A DNA stretch of 64,000 nucleotides from Duncaniella muris (GTDB lineage Bacteria > Bacteroidota > Bacteroidia > Bacteroidales > Muribaculaceae), in NCBI RefSeq assembly GCF_003024805.1, contig NZ_PUEC01000021.1:1-64000 (forward strand), in the 5' to 3' direction. Shown here piece by piece: positions 1-8,784 of this stretch. The notes below the pieces were generated by a model. The model was not told the DNA's origin, did no database searches, and saw only the letters and a program-made list of their open reading frames with translations. How positions within the stretch are numbered: position 1 is the stretch's first letter; the number at the start of each line of letters is the position of its first letter. Made by a program: the position numbers and the translations under genes.

Positions 1-118
1 CTTCAGAAGGCTGTGCAGGAATTACGAGGAAACGACAGAATCAGCCAACGAAATGCTCATGGTCGCAGCTGTTGTTATTTCTCTCCGAAAACTCACTTCT
101 GTTAACAATCGTTTTTAA
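1..118 (+). mobile_element. IS5-like transposase, C-terminal tail (cut by window edge)
   Basis: Frame 2 is open from the window edge to the TAA at 116-118 and encodes 38 residues containing RRLCRNYEETTESANEM and a hydrophobic end with LRKL. This pattern, RRL-x-RNYE-x-T followed by S-x-x-M, is the usual C-terminus of DDE transposases of IS5-type elements in Bacteroidetes, just after the catalytic Glu. The catalytic residues lie outside the window, so integrity cannot be judged. The right tip of the element may be the TTTTTAAACAAGCTC stretch just downstream of the stop. The family call rests on a short tail. Confidence 0.65.
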
Positions 119-130
119 ACAAGCTCTTAC
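107..130. repeat. TTGTTTAAAAAC motif at the IS tail
   Basis: Read on the minus strand this is GTAAGAGCTTGTTTAAAAAC followed by GATTG. The core AGAGnTTGTTTAAAAAC recurs in spacers at 10532-10557 and 42808-42830, and in weaker form at 14972-14996. Here it sits at the stop codon of the transposase tail, so it may be the terminal inverted repeat of that element. Confidence 0.4.
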
Positions 131-152
131 AAAAAGACAATACAATCGCCTC

Positions 153-243
153 CGAAAGCTTTGAGCGGCTATGGCTCTTCATTTCAGTCACATAGCTCGC
201 TATGCTCCTTCAATTCAGAGCCATATCCATCTCAAATCTTTCG
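153..243. repeat. 91-base imperfect palindrome between the IS tail and gluQ
   Basis: The left arm 153-196 (CGAAAGCTTTGAG, then TATGGCTCT, then CATAGC) pairs with the right arm 199-243 (GCTATG, then AGAGCCATA, then CTCAAATCTTTCG). The outer 13 bases match with one mismatch, the TATGGCTCT block matches perfectly, and the centre is ATAGC-TC-GCTAT. The whole unit can fold into one long hairpin. Its size and symmetry resemble a MITE or REP-type unit. Only one copy is seen in this window, so repeat status is inferred. Confidence 0.6.
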
Positions 244-1246
244 CTCAGATTTTAACTATTGTTATGAAACGCCCTCTAAAGACTCAGATACCGGAATTTC
301 AGCCGCTACGAAGACTCCTGCCGGACGTTTCGCGCCATCGCCTACCGGACGCATGCACCTCGGCAACGTGTTCACGGCTCTGCTTTCATGGCTTTCAGTC
401 AGGAAGGCCGGAGGGCGGTGGATTCTTCGGATCGAAGATCTTGACCCACAGCGCTCCAGAGAAGAATATGCGCGGCAGATTGAAGACGACCTCCTCTGGC
501 TCGGCCTTGAATGGGACGAGGGAGGTCTGGCTGGCAGGGGCGATTCGGCTCCTTACAGGCAGAGCCTCCGCGGAGAAATCTATGAGACTTATCTCAGGCG
601 GCTGGAGTCGACCGGCTATACCTATCCATGTGTCTGCACCCGTGCCGACATAATGGCCACCCAGGCTCCACACCAGTCTGACGGGCGTGTGATCTATGGA
701 GGCAGATGCCGTCCGGCCACACTGCCATGTGTTTTGCCTGCTGAAAATGTCACGGCCCGTCATGCTGTCAGACTCTATGTGCCGGAAGATGAAATCTGTT
801 TCTCCGATCGCGTCTATGGCCCGCAGAGAGTTTCTTTGGCTGCCGAATGCGGCGATTTTGTGTTGCGTCGGGCCGATGGGGCCTGGGCCTATCAGCTGGC
901 GGTAGTGGTCGATGACGCGCTGATGGGTGTGACCGAGGTTGTGCGCGGGAATGACCTCTTGCTGTCCGCCGCCCAGCAGATTTATCTCTACAGACTGCTC
1001 GGATTGCAGTCGCCCTCCTATGCCCACCTTCCGTTGCTCTGCAATCAGGACGGACAGCGCTTGTCGAAGCGCGACAGCTCGCTGAGCATGGATCGGCTGC
1101 GCGAGGCTTATATTCCGGAGCGACTTGTGGGGCACCTTGCGTGGCTTGCCGGATTGCTCCCGCAGCCCCAGGCCTGCCGTCCGGACGATCTTATTGAAGC
1201 CTTTGACTGGAATTGCATAAAGCCGCTTTCAGGAATCACAGTCTGA
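161..1246 (+). CDS. gluQ: glutamyl-Q tRNA(Asp) synthetase, start uncertain
   Basis: The enzyme charges the queuosine of tRNA(Asp) with glutamate. It is a truncated GluRS paralogue without the anticodon-binding domain. GRFAPSPTGR-MHLGN at residues 55-69 is the HIGH-type motif, RLSKRD at 300-305 is the KMSKS-type loop, and C157/C159 with Y179-x3-C183 match the zinc site. From residue 55 to the end is 307 aa, the usual family length. The first about 50 residues are abnormal: they are translated from the palindrome, and the only in-frame start is the TTG at 161 inside its left arm. An ATG at 264 lies one base out of frame with the catalytic frame. The gene may therefore start at TTG161, or its native start was shifted by a one-base deletion after 264. 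A terminator follows at 1270. Confidence 0.8.
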   Translation: MSGYGSSFQSHSSLCSFNSEPYPSQIFRSDFNYCYETPSKDSDTGISAATKTPAGRFAPSPTGRMHLGNVFTALLSWLSVRKAGGRWILRIEDLDPQRSREEYARQIEDDLLWLGLEWDEGGLAGRGDSAPYRQSLRGEIYETYLRRLESTGYTYPCVCTRADIMATQAPHQSDGRVIYGGRCRPATLPCVLPAENVTARHAVRLYVPEDEICFSDRVYGPQRVSLAAECGDFVLRRADGAWAYQLAVVVDDALMGVTEVVRGNDLLLSAAQQIYLYRLLGLQSPSYAHLPLLCNQDGQRLSKRDSSLSMDRLREAYIPERLVGHLAWLAGLLPQPQACRPDDLIEAFDWNCIKPLSGITV

Positions 1247-1269
1247 CGCCTCAGGCTGTATATGACAAA

Positions 1270-1301
1270 GGAGGAGTTAAGACAACTGCCTTAACTCCTC
1301 C
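1270..1301 (+). terminator. gluQ terminator hairpin
   Basis: GGAGGAGTTAAG (1270-1281) and CTTAACTCCTCC (1290-1301) form a perfect 12-bp stem with an 8-base loop, 24 bases after the gluQ stop. There is no strong T run, which is common for Bacteroidetes terminators. Confidence 0.8.
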
Positions 1302-1548
1302 CCTCACGTTTCAACTATTTATTTATGAGAGCCTCAGAACCTGGTTTCACAACCCGATAAAGAGGACGAGGGATGTAAATTTAGATTTTCCTGCTTGTTG
1401 TTGCTTCTTTATCTTTACTTACACTATTAAAACAACTGAAACCATGCTTTGAAGTGGTCAGGTGCGCTAAAAGACTTTAAAAAACGTCAAGGGGAGGGCT
1501 TATTTCAGGTGATCTGTTAGAGGGTGTTGTCAGTTTGTACGGCAGTGG
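1302..1548. other. gene-free spacer between gluQ and recG
   Basis: This lies between the convergent gluQ and recG genes. Short open frames here show no recognisable protein and extend across the terminator. I see no promoter box, repeat or RNA gene. It may hold the recG 3' untranslated end. Confidence 0.4.
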
Positions 1549-3654
1549 TCAGGAAATTCTCGACCAGTCGCGGACGCGGGTTGTAAGATTGGCCAGTTCT
1601 ACAATAAGGGGGCGGTTTTCCGGGTGGCCGAGTTCGGGGTCTGCGTCAAGAATCTCGCAGGCCGTGTCGCGGGCAAGCTGCACGATTTGCCCGTCCGTAG
1701 CAAGATTGGCTATGTGAAGATCAATCGGCATTCCGCTCTGCATGGTACCTTCGATATCGCCGGGACCTCGCATCTGCATGTCGGCTTCGGCTATCGCAAA
1801 GCCGTCGGTGGTAGATGTCATGAGTTCAAGACGCTTGCGCGTGTCGGAGGCTATCTTGCGTTTCGACATCAGGATGCAGTAGCTCTGGCCTTCACCACGG
1901 CCCACTCGGCCGCGGAGCTGGTGAAGTTGCGAAAGTCCGAAGCGCTCGGCGTTCTCGATAAGCATCGTGGTGGCGTTTGGGACATTGACGCCGACCTCTA
2001 TCACGGTTGTGGCCACAAGAATATGGGCTTCTCCTGATGCGAAAAGCCCCATCTGATACTCTTTTTCCTGCGGTTTCATCTGTCCGTGCACGAAGGCCAC
2101 CTTATAGTCGCGGAAGGTGTCGCAGATCGACTCATAGCCTTCTTCAAGCGATTTCAGATCAAGTTTCTCGTTTTCTTTGATGAGCGGATAGACAATGTAG
2201 ATCTGCCGTCCGAGGCGCAGTTGCCGTCCGATGCCCTGATAGGTAGCAAAACGGTTTTCTTCATAGCGTAGCAGAGTCTGCACAGGCTTTCGGCCGGGGG
2301 GCAGTTCGTCAATCACGGAGACATCGAGATCGCCGTAGACGGTCATGGCCAGGGTGCGGGGAATCGGGGTGGCCGTCATCACAAGCACGTGGGGGGCGAT
2401 GACATTTTTGGTCCACAGCCGTGCACGCTGAGCCACACCGAAGCGGTGTTGTTCGTCGATCACAATGAAACCGAGGTTTTTGAACCGCACATTGTCCTCG
2501 ATCACGGCATGGGTGCCTATGAGTATGTGGAGAGACCCGTCGGTGAGCTGGGAGTGGATCTCCTCGCGCGCTTTCTTGCGGGTAGATCCGGTGAGCAGTT
2601 TCACGTTTATGCCCATAGGAGCTACCATTGAGCTGATGGTCTCGAAATGCTGTGTGGCCAGAATTTCGGTCGGTGCCATCAGGCAGGCCTGGGCATCGTT
2701 GTCAAGCGCTATGAGCATGCAGAGCAGAGCCACAAGGGTCTTGCCGGAGCCTACATCGCCCTGGAGCAGGCGGTTCATCTGGCGTCCGGTGGCCATGTCG
2801 GCGCGGATTTCTTTGATCACGCGTTTCTGCGCGCCGGTAAGCGGGAAGGGCAGAAACTGGGAGTAGAAGGTGTTGAAAAAATGTCCGATGCGGGGAAACA
2901 GAAAGCCCTTGATGGCCTCGTTGCGGCGCCGGGCGTAGCGCTGAATGTCAAGCTGAAGATAGAAAAGCTCTTCGAATTTCAGACGGAAACGGGCTTGTTC
3001 GAGTTGCTGCGGTGTCTGGGGAGAATGGATGGCGGTGAGAGCTTCGTGTAGCCCCATGAGCCGGTGGCGGGTGATGATCTGCTGAGTGAGCGTCTCGGTG
3101 ACAGTGCGTATCCCTGCCAGAATCTCTGTGGCGGCGTTGGCGAATGTGCGCGATGAGAAACCGCGGTTGCGCAGTTGCTCTGTCAGCGGATAGACACCTC
3201 GGAAGCCTCCTTGTGCCGAAGCGTTTTCAGGAGTGTCGACTTCAGGGTGAACCATGCTCCAGCGGCCATTGAAATTGGATGGCTTGCCGAAGAGAATATA
3301 CTCGGTTGCGGTGTGATAGAGCTGTCTGAGCGATTTTATGCGCTGGAACCATACCACTTCCATCACTCCTGAACCGTCGGAAAAAAGGCCCACAAGGCGC
3401 ATCTTGGCGCCTTCACCCTGCACATTGAAGCTGACAAAGCGGCCTCTGACCTGAATTGATGGCATGTCTTCACCGGCAAAGTCGATGATGCGGTAGACGG
3501 AACGACGGTCTATATAGTGGGTAGGGAAGTGGTACAGAAGATCGTGAAACGTCTTTATGCCGAGATTCTTGTCGAGAAGCTCGGCGCGTTTCGGTCCCAT
3601 TCCGCGCAGAAATTTTATGTCGGTATGTCTCAGCCTGTCCATGAGTGTCAACAA
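1549..3654 (-). CDS. recG: ATP-dependent DNA helicase RecG
   Basis: This helicase remodels stalled replication forks and branched recombination intermediates. The 701 residues are full length. An N-terminal wedge/OB region (about 1-220, including the VRGRFVSF strand) precedes the SF2 motor. Walker A is GDVGSGKT at 299-306, the DExH box is DEQH at 400-403, motif III is TATPIPRT at 427-434, and motif VI is QLRGRVGR at 579-586. The start ATG at 3652-3654 is 10 bases downstream of the ispD stop, so the two are probably co-transcribed. The helicase has no functional link to isoprenoid synthesis; the pairing looks like a housekeeping operon. Confidence 0.95.
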   Translation of the reverse strand: MLTLMDRLRHTDIKFLRGMGPKRAELLDKNLGIKTFHDLLYHFPTHYIDRRSVYRIIDFAGEDMPSIQVRGRFVSFNVQGEGAKMRLVGLFSDGSGVMEVVWFQRIKSLRQLYHTATEYILFGKPSNFNGRWSMVHPEVDTPENASAQGGFRGVYPLTEQLRNRGFSSRTFANAATEILAGIRTVTETLTQQIITRHRLMGLHEALTAIHSPQTPQQLEQARFRLKFEELFYLQLDIQRYARRRNEAIKGFLFPRIGHFFNTFYSQFLPFPLTGAQKRVIKEIRADMATGRQMNRLLQGDVGSGKTLVALLCMLIALDNDAQACLMAPTEILATQHFETISSMVAPMGINVKLLTGSTRKKAREEIHSQLTDGSLHILIGTHAVIEDNVRFKNLGFIVIDEQHRFGVAQRARLWTKNVIAPHVLVMTATPIPRTLAMTVYGDLDVSVIDELPPGRKPVQTLLRYEENRFATYQGIGRQLRLGRQIYIVYPLIKENEKLDLKSLEEGYESICDTFRDYKVAFVHGQMKPQEKEYQMGLFASGEAHILVATTVIEVGVNVPNATTMLIENAERFGLSQLHQLRGRVGRGEGQSYCILMSKRKIASDTRKRLELMTSTTDGFAIAEADMQMRGPGDIEGTMQSGMPIDLHIANLATDGQIVQLARDTACEILDADPELGHPENRPLIVELANLTTRVRDWSRIS

Positions 3655-3664
3655 TAGCTTATAC

Positions 3665-4384
3665 TTATAATGTGTCGGACAGCGAAAGATAGAGCTCGGC
3701 CACAGCCATGTCGCCGGGATTGGTTACTTTGATGTTATGCGGATCGCCGGCCGTTAGCCTCAGATTGCAGAATCCGGCGGCTTCCATCACCGATGCATCG
3801 TCAGTGAATTCCGGCCGGAGTTCCTGGCGGTAGGCTTCCGAGAGCTTTGCGGCGGGGAAGATCTGAGGGGTCTGTACCGATCGGTAGAGCTTGCGGTCTA
3901 CGGCTCGGCTTGATCCGTCAGGAGCGGTGATACGTATGGAGTCTGTCACCTGGCAGGCAGGAATCACACCGTCTGCCCCGTTAAGTCCGTCAAGAAGATT
4001 CCGGATAAGAGAACTGCTTACCACAGGCCGCGCGGCGTCATGTACACTGATTAGTCCGCATGATTCCACGGCGAGTGATTCAATGGCGTTTCTGACGCTG
4101 TGTGCGCGGGTCGGTCCGCCGGTCACGATGCTGTGGGGCAGGCTGAAGCCATATTCCCGGCACATATCCTGCCACTCTCCGGTCATGTCACGGCTGAGCA
4201 CCACTGTCAGTTCCCAGTCCGGAGTGTGGCGGTGGAGGCGTTCGAGGGTGGTCATGAGCAGCGGTCTGCCGTCGAGCAGGCAGAATTGCTTGGGCAGATT
4301 GCCTCCGTAGCGCGATCCGCTTCCAGCGGCTACTATAATGTGGACATTCCTTTCGGCTTGTTTTGTTGATGCGGTGGCTGCCAT
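3665..4384 (-). CDS. ispD: 2-C-methyl-D-erythritol 4-phosphate cytidylyltransferase
   Basis: IspD couples MEP to CTP, giving CDP-ME in the non-mevalonate isoprenoid pathway. The 239 residues match the family size. The CTP-binding loop AAGSGSRYGGNLPKQF lies at about 19-34, followed by SVHDAARP for the metal/CTP site, QTPQIF, and TDDASVMEAAG near the C-terminus. The gene is upstream of recG on the same strand. A strong hairpin lies only about 20 bases before its ATG and a possible -7 box (4487-4494) sits upstream of that hairpin, so the leader is unusual. Confidence 0.95.
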   Translation of the reverse strand: MAATASTKQAERNVHIIVAAGSGSRYGGNLPKQFCLLDGRPLLMTTLERLHRHTPDWELTVVLSRDMTGEWQDMCREYGFSLPHSIVTGGPTRAHSVRNAIESLAVESCGLISVHDAARPVVSSSLIRNLLDGLNGADGVIPACQVTDSIRITAPDGSSRAVDRKLYRSVQTPQIFPAAKLSEAYRQELRPEFTDDASVMEAAGFCNLRLTAGDPHNIKVTNPGDMAVAELYLSLSDTL

Positions 4385-4403
4385 ATGGTTCGGGTAAATA
4401 AAT

Positions 4404-4435
4404 CCGGCGGATTCCCGTGAAGGGGAACCCGCCGG
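4404..4435 (-). terminator. pnp terminator / ispD leader hairpin
   Basis: CCGGCGG and TTCCC (4404-4415) pair with GGGAA and CCGCCGG (4422-4435), giving a GC-rich stem with a small bulge. On the minus strand it is followed by ATTTATTT. It lies downstream of pnp but inside the probable ispD leader, so it could end pnp transcripts or attenuate ispD. Confidence 0.65.
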
Positions 4436-4486
4436 GGCGTTGATTCAATGGTAATGAATATCGGAGCTTGGTTAACTAAGAGTGTG

Positions 4487-4494
4487 CAAATTTA
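4487..4494 (-). promoter_or_regulatory. -7 box for ispD-recG
   Basis: On the minus strand this reads TAAATTTG, matching the Bacteroidetes -7 consensus TAnnTTTG. No TTTG is seen at -33. The predicted transcript would begin near 4480 and contain the hairpin at 4404-4435. Confidence 0.4.
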
Positions 4495-4538
4495 ATCTGT
4501 ATGATGGATTTAAGATACTATAATGCACTTTTCAGGTC

Positions 4539-6806
4539 TTAGTTACGGGGAGCGCCGTGGTTGCCGCCATTGTTTTCACGGCGGGGTCCACGGTCACCGT
4601 CACGTCGGGGACCGCGATCTCCGTCACGACGGGGACGGTCGCCTTCGCGACGCGGTCCGCGTTCGCCACGGGGTGCGCGTTCACGCTCTACGTAGCCTTC
4701 GGGTTTGGGCTGGAGCGCGCGCATTGACAGGCGGTATTTGCCGGTCTTCTTGTCGATCTCGATGAGTTTCACTTCGAGCTCGTCGCCTTCCTTGAGGCCC
4801 GCGGCTTCCATGTTTTCGAGACGGTCCCATGAGATTTCCGAGATGTGGAGCAGACCGTCGCGGTTGGGCATGAATTCAACGAATGCGCCGAAGTCAAGGA
4901 TAGAACGCACTTTGCCGTGGTAAACCTTTCCCTCTTCGGGGAGTTCGACGATAGCGTTGATCATATCGAGAGCCTTGTCGATCGAAGCCTTGTTAGAGGC
5001 AGCGACTTCGATGTAGCCTCCGTCGGGGATTTCGTCGATGCTTACGGTTGCGCCGCTTGCTTCCTGGATTCCCTGGATGATCTTTCCGCCGGGGCCGATC
5101 ACTGCACCGATAAGCTCTTTGGGGATGAGCATGGTGACGATGCGAGGCACGTGGGGCTTGTAGTCCTCGCGGGCTGCGGGGATTGTCTCTTCGATCTTGT
5201 CGAGGATGTGCAGACGACCTTCCTTGGCCTGATTGAGAGCCTTTTCAAGGATTTCGTAGCTCAGGCCATCGCACTTGATGTCCATCTGGGTGGCGGTGAT
5301 ACCTTCGCGGGTACCGGTCACTTTGAAGTCCATGTCGCCGAGGTGGTCTTCGTCACCGAGAATGTCGGAGAGGACTGCATATTTTGTTCCGTCTGAGATG
5401 AGACCCATAGCGATACCGCTGACAGGGCGTTTCATCTTCACACCTGCGTCGAGCAGCGAGAGGGTGCCTGCGCAGACAGTTGCCATTGACGATGATCCGT
5501 TTGATTCGAGGATGTCGCTGACGATGCGGCATACGTAGGGGAAATCATCGGGGAACATGCGCTTGAGGGCACGGTGGGCAAGATTGCCGTGGCCTACTTC
5601 GCGACGGCCTACGCCACGCACCGGACGGGCTTCGCCGGTGGAGAAGGGCGGGAAGTTATAGTGGAGGAGGAAGCGTTCGCGGCCCTGGTTGAGAACGTCA
5701 TCGAGGATCTTCTCGTCGAGCTTGGTTCCGAGGGTTACGGTTGCGAGCGACTGGGTCTCGCCACGGGTGAACACGGCTGATCCGTGAGGTCCGGGCAGAT
5801 AGTCTACCTCACACCAGATCGGGCGGATCTCGGTGGTCTTGCGGCCGTCGAGACGGATGCCTTCGTCAAGAACGCAGCGGCGCATGGCTTCTTTTTCCAC
5901 ATCGTGGTAGTAGCGCTTGACCATAGCGGTCTTTTCATCGCGTTCTTCTTCGGGGAGTGATTCGAGATATTCTTCGCAGATCTTTTCGAAGCTTTCCTGA
6001 CGCCAGTGCTTGTCGGCGCAGCCGGCCTTGGCCACTGCATATGCCTTGTCGTAGCACTTGTCATGTACGTCCTTGCGGAGATCTTCGTCATTGGTCTCGT
6101 GGCAATATTCGCGTTTTACGGTCGAACCAACTTCCTCGGCAAGTTCCATCTGGGCCTTGCACTGAACCTTGATGGCGTCATGGGCGGCGCGGAGCGCTGC
6201 GAGAAGATCTGCTTCTGATACTTCGTTCATTTCGCCTTCCACCATCATGATGTTGTCATAGGTGGCACCGACCATGAGCTCCATGTCGGCTTTCTCAAGC
6301 TGTTCGAAAGTGGGGTCGATTACGAATTCGCCGTTTACACGGGCCACTCGGACTTCCGAGATAGGACCGTTGAAGGGTATGTCGCTCACTGCGATGGCTG
6401 CCGAAGCGGCGAGGCCGGCAAGAGCGTCGGGCATGTCGACACCGTCGGAAGAATACATTGTAACCTGTACGAAAGTGTCGGCGTGGTAATTGTCAGGGAA
6501 AAGTGGGCGGAGCACACGGTCAACCAGACGCGATGTCAGGATCTCGTAGTCGCTTGCGCGGCCTTCACGCTTGAGGAAGCCGCCGGGGAAACGTCCGTTA
6601 GAGGAGAATTTTTCTTTATACTCAACTTGGAGGGGCATGAAGTCTACGCCCTCTCCGGCCTCTTTGGCCGTTACTACTGTCGCAAGGAGCATAGTGTTGC
6701 CCATGCGCAGTTCTACCGCTCCATCGGCCTGCTTTGCAAGTTTGCCGGTCTCCAGTGTGATGGTACGACCGTCAGGCAGCGCGATGGTTTTTTTGATTGG
6801 ATTCAT
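4539..6806 (-). CDS. pnp: polyribonucleotide nucleotidyltransferase (PNPase)
   Basis: PNPase is a phosphorolytic 3'-5' exoribonuclease that degrades mRNA. The 755 residues hold two RNase PH domains (about 1-230 and 310-550) separated by a helical domain, then a KH domain with the signature [13 protein letters not shown] near 575, and an S1 RNA-binding domain with [15 protein letters not shown] near 645. The last about 50 residues form an Arg/Gly/Asp-rich tail with tandem GDRGPRRD units, seen as repeats in the DNA at about 4560-4680. Such basic tails occur in some Bacteroidetes RNA-binding proteins and could contact RNA. It is a single gene with its own promoter and downstream hairpin. Confidence 0.97.
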   Translation of the reverse strand: MNPIKKTIALPDGRTITLETGKLAKQADGAVELRMGNTMLLATVVTAKEAGEGVDFMPLQVEYKEKFSSNGRFPGGFLKREGRASDYEILTSRLVDRVLRPLFPDNYHADTFVQVTMYSSDGVDMPDALAGLAASAAIAVSDIPFNGPISEVRVARVNGEFVIDPTFEQLEKADMELMVGATYDNIMMVEGEMNEVSEADLLAALRAAHDAIKVQCKAQMELAEEVGSTVKREYCHETNDEDLRKDVHDKCYDKAYAVAKAGCADKHWRQESFEKICEEYLESLPEEERDEKTAMVKRYYHDVEKEAMRRCVLDEGIRLDGRKTTEIRPIWCEVDYLPGPHGSAVFTRGETQSLATVTLGTKLDEKILDDVLNQGRERFLLHYNFPPFSTGEARPVRGVGRREVGHGNLAHRALKRMFPDDFPYVCRIVSDILESNGSSSMATVCAGTLSLLDAGVKMKRPVSGIAMGLISDGTKYAVLSDILGDEDHLGDMDFKVTGTREGITATQMDIKCDGLSYEILEKALNQAKEGRLHILDKIEETIPAAREDYKPHVPRIVTMLIPKELIGAVIGPGGKIIQGIQEASGATVSIDEIPDGGYIEVAASNKASIDKALDMINAIVELPEEGKVYHGKVRSILDFGAFVEFMPNRDGLLHISEISWDRLENMEAAGLKEGDELEVKLIEIDKKTGKYRLSMRALQPKPEGYVERERAPRGERGPRREGDRPRRDGDRGPRRDGDRGPRRENNGGNHGAPRN

Positions 6807-6872
6807 AAATTGTTTCTATTTTCAGCTTGATAGTTATATCTTCGTTTTTGCAGCTTATTTGGTTTCAGTTTG

Positions 6873-6880
6873 CAAAGTTA
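6873..6880 (-). promoter_or_regulatory. -7 box for pnp
   Basis: On the minus strand this reads TAACTTTG followed by CA, a good TAnnTTTG box. Transcription would begin about 60 bases before the pnp ATG. The -33 element is not clear. Confidence 0.5.
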
Positions 6881-7061
6881 ACAAATATCTTGCAATTAAC
6901 CTGCTTGATCAGACTGAAATAAGGGCGTGAATATGGGTCAAAACTTCGATTTAGTGTTAAATTTGTCTAATTACCGCTTCTTCCGGTTGAATTTTTCCGA
7001 AGCCCCTTTTTTAGGAGCCGTTCGGGGTGATGAAGATTTTTCAGCCGCCGTGGCAGCCCGA
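6881..7061. other. rest of the pnp/ybaK divergent spacer
   Basis: The spacer 6807-7132 holds the pnp -7 box, the ybaK promoter and about 180 bases between them in which I see no gene or repeat. A short CCGCTTCTTCCGG stretch near 6976 could fold weakly. Confidence 0.4.
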
Positions 7062-7093
7062 TTTGGTTTTGATCTTAAAATGGATTAATTTTG
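7062..7093 (+). promoter_or_regulatory. promoter of ybaK
   Basis: TTTG at 7062-7065, a 20-base spacer, and TAATTTTG at 7086-7093 match the Bacteroidetes primary-sigma consensus. The predicted start is near 7100, about 33 bases before the ATG. Confidence 0.75.
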
Positions 7094-7132
7094 TTTTCTT
7101 ATTGTCGAACACTCTCTAAAACTGAAATTACT

Positions 7133-7621
7133 ATGGATAAAGTGTCGAAAACAAATGCAGCGCGACTGCTTGACAAGGCTAAGGTTGAATATGAACTGAT
7201 TCCTTATAAGGTGGATCCTGACAATCTCGCGGCCGAACATGTGGCCGAAGAGCTTGGCGAGGATATAAACTCGGTGTTTAAAACTCTGGTGCTCCACGGT
7301 GACCGCTGCGGCTATTTTGTCTGCGTGATTCCAGGAAACATGGAGGTGGATCTGAAGAAGGCCGCGAAAGCTGCCGGGGCTAAGAAGGCGGAGATGATTC
7401 CGATGAAAGAACTGTTGCCGCTTACGGGCTATATCCGCGGTGGGTGTTCGCCTGTCGGTATGAAGAAGCCTTTTCCTGTGTTTTTCCATCAGACGGCTCT
7501 TGATTTTCAGGCCATCTATGTCTCTGCCGGCCAGCGCGGTCTTCAGCTCAGAATCAGCCCACAGGCACTGATTGATTTCTGCAGGGCGTCGGTGGCTGAC
7601 GTGGCGGAGAGTAAGGAGTGA
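7133..7621 (+). CDS. ybaK: Cys-tRNA(Pro) deacylase (YbaK/EbsC family)
   Basis: This family edits in trans, hydrolysing cysteine mischarged on tRNA(Pro). The 162 residues are one YbaK/YeaK domain. VFKTLVLHGD lies about 45-54, the conserved Lys region is in the N-terminal third, and the hallmark GYIRGGCSPVGMKK lies at about 99-112. The ATG at 7133 was preferred over an upstream in-frame TTG at 7091, because that TTG falls inside the -7 box and the family starts with a short Lys-rich N-terminus (MDKVSKTNAARLL). It stands alone, with aroC following after 86 bases. Confidence 0.92.
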   Translation: MDKVSKTNAARLLDKAKVEYELIPYKVDPDNLAAEHVAEELGEDINSVFKTLVLHGDRCGYFVCVIPGNMEVDLKKAAKAAGAKKAEMIPMKELLPLTGYIRGGCSPVGMKKPFPVFFHQTALDFQAIYVSAGQRGLQLRISPQALIDFCRASVADVAESKE

Positions 7622-7641
7622 TTTGATATATAAATGAATAA

Positions 7642-7649
7642 TAATTTTG
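7642..7649 (+). promoter_or_regulatory. -7 box for aroC
   Basis: TAATTTTG followed by CG. A TTTG at 7622-7625 is a possible -33 element, but its 16-base spacer is short. The predicted start lies about 50 bases before the aroC ATG. Confidence 0.5.
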
Positions 7650-7707
7650 CGCAGTCCCTGTGGCTTTCTACGGCGGAATGAAGAGTGCGCCAGGACAATG
7701 ACAGACT

Positions 7708-8784
7708 ATGAATACAATCGGAAAGATATTTACTTTCACCGGATTCGGTGAAAGTCACGGTGCCGCCATCGGCGGTGTCATCGACGGTATGCCCGCAGGG
7801 GTTGAAATAGACCTTGAAAAGGTGCAGCATGAGCTTGACCGCCGCAAACCGGGGCAGTCGGCTGTCACTACAGCCAGGAAAGAGAGCGACACGGTGGAGA
7901 TTCTTTCCGGGCTGTTCGAGGGACGCACTACCGGCAGTCCGATCGGTTTCATTATCCGCAATGAGAACCAGCATTCGAATGACTATGATCATTTGAAAGA
8001 CGCGTTCCGCCCGTCGCATGCCGATTTTACATATACAGCCAAATATGGTCTTCGCGATCATCGCGGAGGCGGCCGGTCAAGCGCGCGTGAGACTGCCACA
8101 AGGGTTGTGGCCGGAGCTTTTGCGCGGCAGGCTTTGGAGCAGTGGGGCATAACGGTCCGGGCCTATACTTCTCAGGTGGGTCCGCTTGTCCTTGACAAGG
8201 ATTACGGCGGTATGGATCTGTCTGTAGCTGAAAGCAATCCTGTAAGGTGTCCGGATCCGGAGATGGCTGCCGAGATGGAGGCGCTGATACTGAAGGTGAA
8301 AAGCGAAGGTGACACGATAGGCGGTGTGGTCGACTGTGTGGTCAGCGGTGTGCCTGTCGGTATCGGTGATCCTGTGTTCGGGCGTCTTGGCGCGCGTCTT
8401 GCCGAGGCTATGATGAGCATAAATGCGACCAAGGGCTTTGAATACGGTATGGGATTCCGTGGCGTAGAGCTTCGGGGCAGTGAAGTGCTTGATCGCTTTG
8501 TTGCCGGACCAGACGGCGAGATATCTACTCTTACCAACCATTCGGGAGGCATCCAGGGCGGAATTTCAAACGGCCAGGACATAACTTTCCGTGTGGCTTT
8601 CAAACCAGTGGCCACTCTGATGCAGGATGTCTGCACGGTTGACCGTGATGGAAACGAGATCGTGATCAAAGGAAGGGGACGCCATGATCCCTGTGTGGTG
8701 CCTCGCGCAGTGCCGGTAGTAGAAGCGATGGCGGCTATTGTTATCCTTGATGCCTGTCTGATGAACCGAGCCTCTCGCCTATGA
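7708..8784 (+). CDS. aroC: chorismate synthase
   Basis: AroC converts EPSP to chorismate with reduced FMN, the last shikimate step before aromatic amino acids, folate and menaquinone. The 358 residues are full length. All three family signatures are present: [16 protein letters not shown] at 15-30, the [13 protein letters not shown] block near 117-130, and [17 protein letters not shown] near the C-terminus. The stop overlaps the next gene's ATG (8781-8784), which indicates translational coupling with the radical SAM gene. Confidence 0.97.
   Translation: MNTIGKIFTFTGFGESHGAAIGGVIDGMPAGVEIDLEKVQHELDRRKPGQSAVTTARKESDTVEILSGLFEGRTTGSPIGFIIRNENQHSNDYDHLKDAFRPSHADFTYTAKYGLRDHRGGGRSSARETATRVVAGAFARQALEQWGITVRAYTSQVGPLVLDKDYGGMDLSVAESNPVRCPDPEMAAEMEALILKVKSEGDTIGGVVDCVVSGVPVGIGDPVFGRLGARLAEAMMSINATKGFEYGMGFRGVELRGSEVLDRFVAGPDGEISTLTNHSGGIQGGISNGQDITFRVAFKPVATLMQDVCTVDRDGNEIVIKGRGRHDPCVVPRAVPVVEAMAAIVILDACLMNRASRL

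Noticed and set aside
395-1135. 246-residue open frame antisense to gluQ
   Set aside because: Shadow of the GluQ reading frame; no domain or promoter.
4560-4680. CRISPR-like short repeats
   Set aside because: They are in frame and encode the Arg/Gly tail of PNPase; there are no unique spacers.
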